Shown here piece by piece: positions 54,843-56,853 of a DNA stretch of 56,853 nt. The notes under the pieces were generated by a model, which was not told the origin of the DNA, searched no databases, and was given only the letters and a program-made list of their open reading frames with translations. The DNA is from Clostridia bacterium (GTDB lineage Bacteria > Bacillota > Clostridia > Oscillospirales > Acutalibacteraceae). Location of the stretch: positions 1-56,853 of the forward strand of contig JAFRPB010000116.1 in the NCBI GenBank assembly GCA_017429345.1. Direction: 5' to 3'. Numbering within the stretch: position 1 is the stretch's first letter; the number at the start of each line of letters is the position of its first letter. A program made the position numbers and the translations under genes.

Positions 54843-56558
54843 ATGACTAAACTCTCTAAGAAAATCCTGGCAATTGTCTTAGCGGCGCTGCTGGCTTGCA
54901 CGGTTATTCCGTTTGCTGCTTTTGCCGCTGACGAAGACGCCGCGGGCGCCGGCACCGCCGCCGAGACCCGTGTCAACGCTTGGGATGTAAACTACGGTTT
55001 CATCCTTGACGAGCTGTTTGACGACGCTCAATACACCCATTGGAAATATGTCGCTCAGAACACTGAGTCCATTTCCAAGACCATGAAAGCTTACACTGCG
55101 TTCGGTCTTTATGACGAGGCGTGGAGAAATGCTTTCGACGAGTCCGTTTCCGTAAAGACCGCGAAGGAAATCCTTGTCGGCCTCTGCGAGAGAGTCGATC
55201 CCGAAATCAATACCCAGATCTCCGATACCATCGTGAAGGCTCTTGAAGGCGCCGCCGATGTTATGGAATTCATCGAGAAGGTCAACGGCTATGCCGATAA
55301 ATATCTCGGCAAGTCCAGCGAGCTTGTGGAGTCCAGCGGCTTCTCCAGCGCTCTCGGTTATCTGAACACCGCGATCCAGATCGCGAACTTCTATCAGAGA
55401 AACAGAGACAAGATCATCGAAGCTTATGCGAAGATCCTCACTGCCCGTGCGGCCGGCGAGTATTATGCAGACCTCCTCGGTTATGTTGCCGAGAACGCGG
55501 GCTACAGCCCCCTGCAGACTGCTGCAGAAGAACTGATCGAAGATATCAACGCTTCCCTTGAAGAAGTTTACGCTTCCCTTGCCGAAGAGGCTGCTGCGAA
55601 CGTTGCTTCCGAAGGCGTCAGCTATCTGATCAACATCGCGATGGATTCCAACGTCTATACTGCGGCTGTGAAGAAGGTTTACAACATCGGCACCAGCGTT
55701 GCCGATGCGCTCTTCAACACCAGCGATCAGTATGTGCTGATGGATTCCCTTATGATCATCTTCTACTTCAGTGAGAACCTTTCCGACTGGGCGAGCGCTG
55801 CTTATGACAACAGAGCTTCCGACTACAACAAGGCTCTCTATGCGATCGGCACTGTTCTTGCTACCAGAGCTACCGGTGAAAGCACCCTTTACAACCTGAA
55901 GGCTGCGCAGGCCGGCGGCATCATCGGCAGAATCAAGTCCAAGATCTACAAGGCTGTTACCGAGGGCACCGTTGCCACTCAGGCGAAGCTTGCTCTTGCT
56001 CAGAATGCCCTGATCGACACCGATCCCGCTGAGTACAAAGGCGTTATCACTTCCGCTGTTTCGGTTTACTGCCCCGTTACTCTGACTGTCGGCGCTACCA
56101 CCGTCGGCGATGAGGACGCTGCTGTTGCCGACGCTGCCGGCAACCTTGTTGCTGCGAAGTACAACGCATACAATAAGGAATACGTCAAGGTCGCTTATGT
56201 TGCAGGCGCGAACAGCGTTGCTCTGAACGGCACCGGAGACGGCGATGTTACCGCGATCATCAATGTTCTCGAGAACGGCAAGGTTGAAGATTATTCCTTC
56301 ACCGACGTCGCTGTTGCGAACGGCACCTCGATCGTGATCAATATCGCGAACAAGACTTACTCGGTGAACGGCGGCGCTGCTGTCGCTCTCAACGAGGACT
56401 ACATTCCTTCTCCCGAGCCCGACGTTGACGCCGGCACCGTTGTTGACGCAGTTGTCGAAGTCGGTAAAGAAGAAGTGACCGAGAAGGTTAACGCTTTCAA
56501 AGCGTTCTTCCAGAAGATCATTGAGTTCTTCAAGAACCTTTTCAGATTTGGTAAATAA
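54843..56558 (+). CDS. Secreted Ala-rich helical protein of unknown function with aromatic C-terminal tail
   Basis: A 571-residue protein with a signal peptide (ILAIVLAALLACTVIPFAAFA, cleavage near residue 30), a long alpha-helical part rich in Ala, Glu, Tyr and Leu (about 40-390), a shorter beta-rich domain (about 395-515, with YCPVTLTVGATTVG and VNGGAAVAL) and a low-complexity acidic link to an amphipathic tail FFQKIIEFFKNLFRF. No known domain is recognised. A strong promoter, an AAGAAGG site and a strongly biased codon choice unlike the neighbours (more GCT, GTT, AAG, less GCG) suggest high expression. The tail resembles that of the giant protein at 35460 and could associate with membrane or wall. 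Confidence 0.82.
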   Translation: MTKLSKKILAIVLAALLACTVIPFAAFAADEDAAGAGTAAETRVNAWDVNYGFILDELFDDAQYTHWKYVAQNTESISKTMKAYTAFGLYDEAWRNAFDESVSVKTAKEILVGLCERVDPEINTQISDTIVKALEGAADVMEFIEKVNGYADKYLGKSSELVESSGFSSALGYLNTAIQIANFYQRNRDKIIEAYAKILTARAAGEYYADLLGYVAENAGYSPLQTAAEELIEDINASLEEVYASLAEEAAANVASEGVSYLINIAMDSNVYTAAVKKVYNIGTSVADALFNTSDQYVLMDSLMIIFYFSENLSDWASAAYDNRASDYNKALYAIGTVLATRATGESTLYNLKAAQAGGIIGRIKSKIYKAVTEGTVATQAKLALAQNALIDTDPAEYKGVITSAVSVYCPVTLTVGATTVGDEDAAVADAAGNLVAAKYNAYNKEYVKVAYVAGANSVALNGTGDGDVTAIINVLENGKVEDYSFTDVAVANGTSIVINIANKTYSVNGGAAVALNEDYIPSPEPDVDAGTVVDAVVEVGKEEVTEKVNAFKAFFQKIIEFFKNLFRFGK

Positions 56559-56581
56559 TTACCGCTAAACGATCCAATACG

Positions 56582-56612
56582 AACGGGGCTTCGAAAGAAG
56601 CCCCGTTTTTTC
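56582..56612 (+). terminator. Strong Rho-independent terminator
   Basis: AACGGGGCTTC pairs with GAAGCCCCGTT around GAAA, followed by T residues. Confidence 0.95.
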
Positions 56613-56653
56613 GCAAATTCCGGTTTATCGCGGAGCGATAAGCCGGAATTTGC
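56613..56653. repeat. Long hairpin with neighbouring GGCATTA heptamers
   Basis: GCAAATTCCGG and CCGGAATTTGC pair with inner TTATCGC/GCGATAA around GGAGC, one mismatch in all. GGCATTA and GACATTA units in 7-base steps follow to 56680. Confidence 0.8.
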
Positions 56654-56715
56654 AGGCATTAGGCATTAGACATTAATCCTGTCAAATATACGCCGTGTGC
56701 CGCGGTCAGTACCTA

Positions 56716-56853
56716 AGGCAACACCGCACAAATACGAATGCGCGTCTTGCTTGATCTTTGTTCCGTCATATTGCACATCTTCTCCTTGCCAACCGTCAGG
56801 TTGCCTGCGGAGAATCTGTACAATCTGACGAAAAAATCTACTGCGCAATCCGC
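56716..56853. mobile_element. MITE-like element, left-hand part (element cut by window end)
   Basis: It starts with AGGCAACACCGCACAA directly after TA (56714-56715) and continues into 113 bases identical to the window start. A minus-strand ORF across it (to 56848) is judged to be chance. The match at both ends is what broke or closed the assembly here. Confidence 0.7.

Noticed and set aside
56666-56848. Minus-strand ORF of 60 codons at the window end
   Set aside because: It lies across the mobile element, begins outside it and has no independent support; similar ORFs are expected wherever the element inserts.
1-56853. Identical ends taken as proof of a circular plasmid or phage
   Set aside because: The shared 113 bases lie within a TA-flanked repeat element, and the content is chromosomal housekeeping. 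No replication, packaging or structural genes are seen.

Overview
The window looks like a chromosomal piece of an uncultured gut-type Clostridia bacterium, most likely in or near Oscillospirales/Ruminococcaceae. The reasons are: a GC-rich core with Firmicutes-type gene neighbourhoods (yabM-mazG-hup-rqcP, tepA next to spoIIIE/ftsK, recJ-relA-dtd-hemZ), strong GGAGG ribosome binding sites, canonical TTGACA/TATAAT promoters with 17-bp spacing, dockerin-bearing secreted proteins, and sigma/DUF4367-type pairs. No cellulosome scaffoldin, phage, plasmid, tRNA, rRNA or CRISPR is visible. The first and last 113 bases are identical because both contig ends lie in the same 163-bp mobile element, so this is an assembly break (or apparent circle) at a repeat rather than evidence for a 57-kb replicon.

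Layout. 1-6.9 kb: housekeeping genes (HIT protein, phosphoribosyltransferase, ComEC, HolA, RNase M5-like protein) and a ceramidase-like hydrolase. 6.9-12.2 kb: an accessory locus that turns AT-rich from about 7.9 kb. It holds an ECF sigma factor, its probable anti-sigma partner, a small secreted protein, two near-identical papain-fold dockerin proteins (one with the catalytic Cys changed to Ser) and, between them, a small dockerin protein with two copies of the short N-terminal module of the peptidases. Three copies of one promoter-like motif (GTCAC-N15-YGGTTT) stand before the sigma gene, the small secreted protein and the first peptidase. 12.3-18.4 kb, mostly minus strand: an FMN-riboswitch-controlled riboflavin transporter, TldD/TldE, galactokinase and a VTT-family membrane protein. 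18.4-35.2 kb, plus strand: a 2-hydroxyacid dehydrogenase, a polytopic membrane protein, RecJ, RelA, PspC-domain protein, Dtd, MBL hydrolase, HemZ, a uridine-kinase-like protein, a MurJ/SpoVB-like flippase, MazG, HU, RqcP and a sodium/solute symporter. 35.4-44.8 kb: a 2969-residue secreted protein (metallophosphatase, repeat modules, von Willebrand A domain) and a 76-residue unknown. 44.8-48.7 kb, minus strand: aconitase interrupted by an in-frame TAG, isocitrate dehydrogenase and an unknown protein. 48.9-54.5 kb: TepA, UppP, FtsK, a stand-alone ComEC-type MBL protein and a DUF3006 protein. 54.8-56.6 kb: a well-expressed-looking secreted protein of unknown function.

The most striking non-gene signal is in the spacers. 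At least eight of the longer intergenic gaps hold low-complexity DNA built on a strict 7-base period with a different word at each place, often as a left arm and its inverted counterpart around a core with small shared hairpins. This resembles the heptameric short tandem repeats known from cyanobacteria. The strongest candidate for an undescribed protein system is the sigma-controlled dockerin/peptidase locus at 6.9-12.2 kb.
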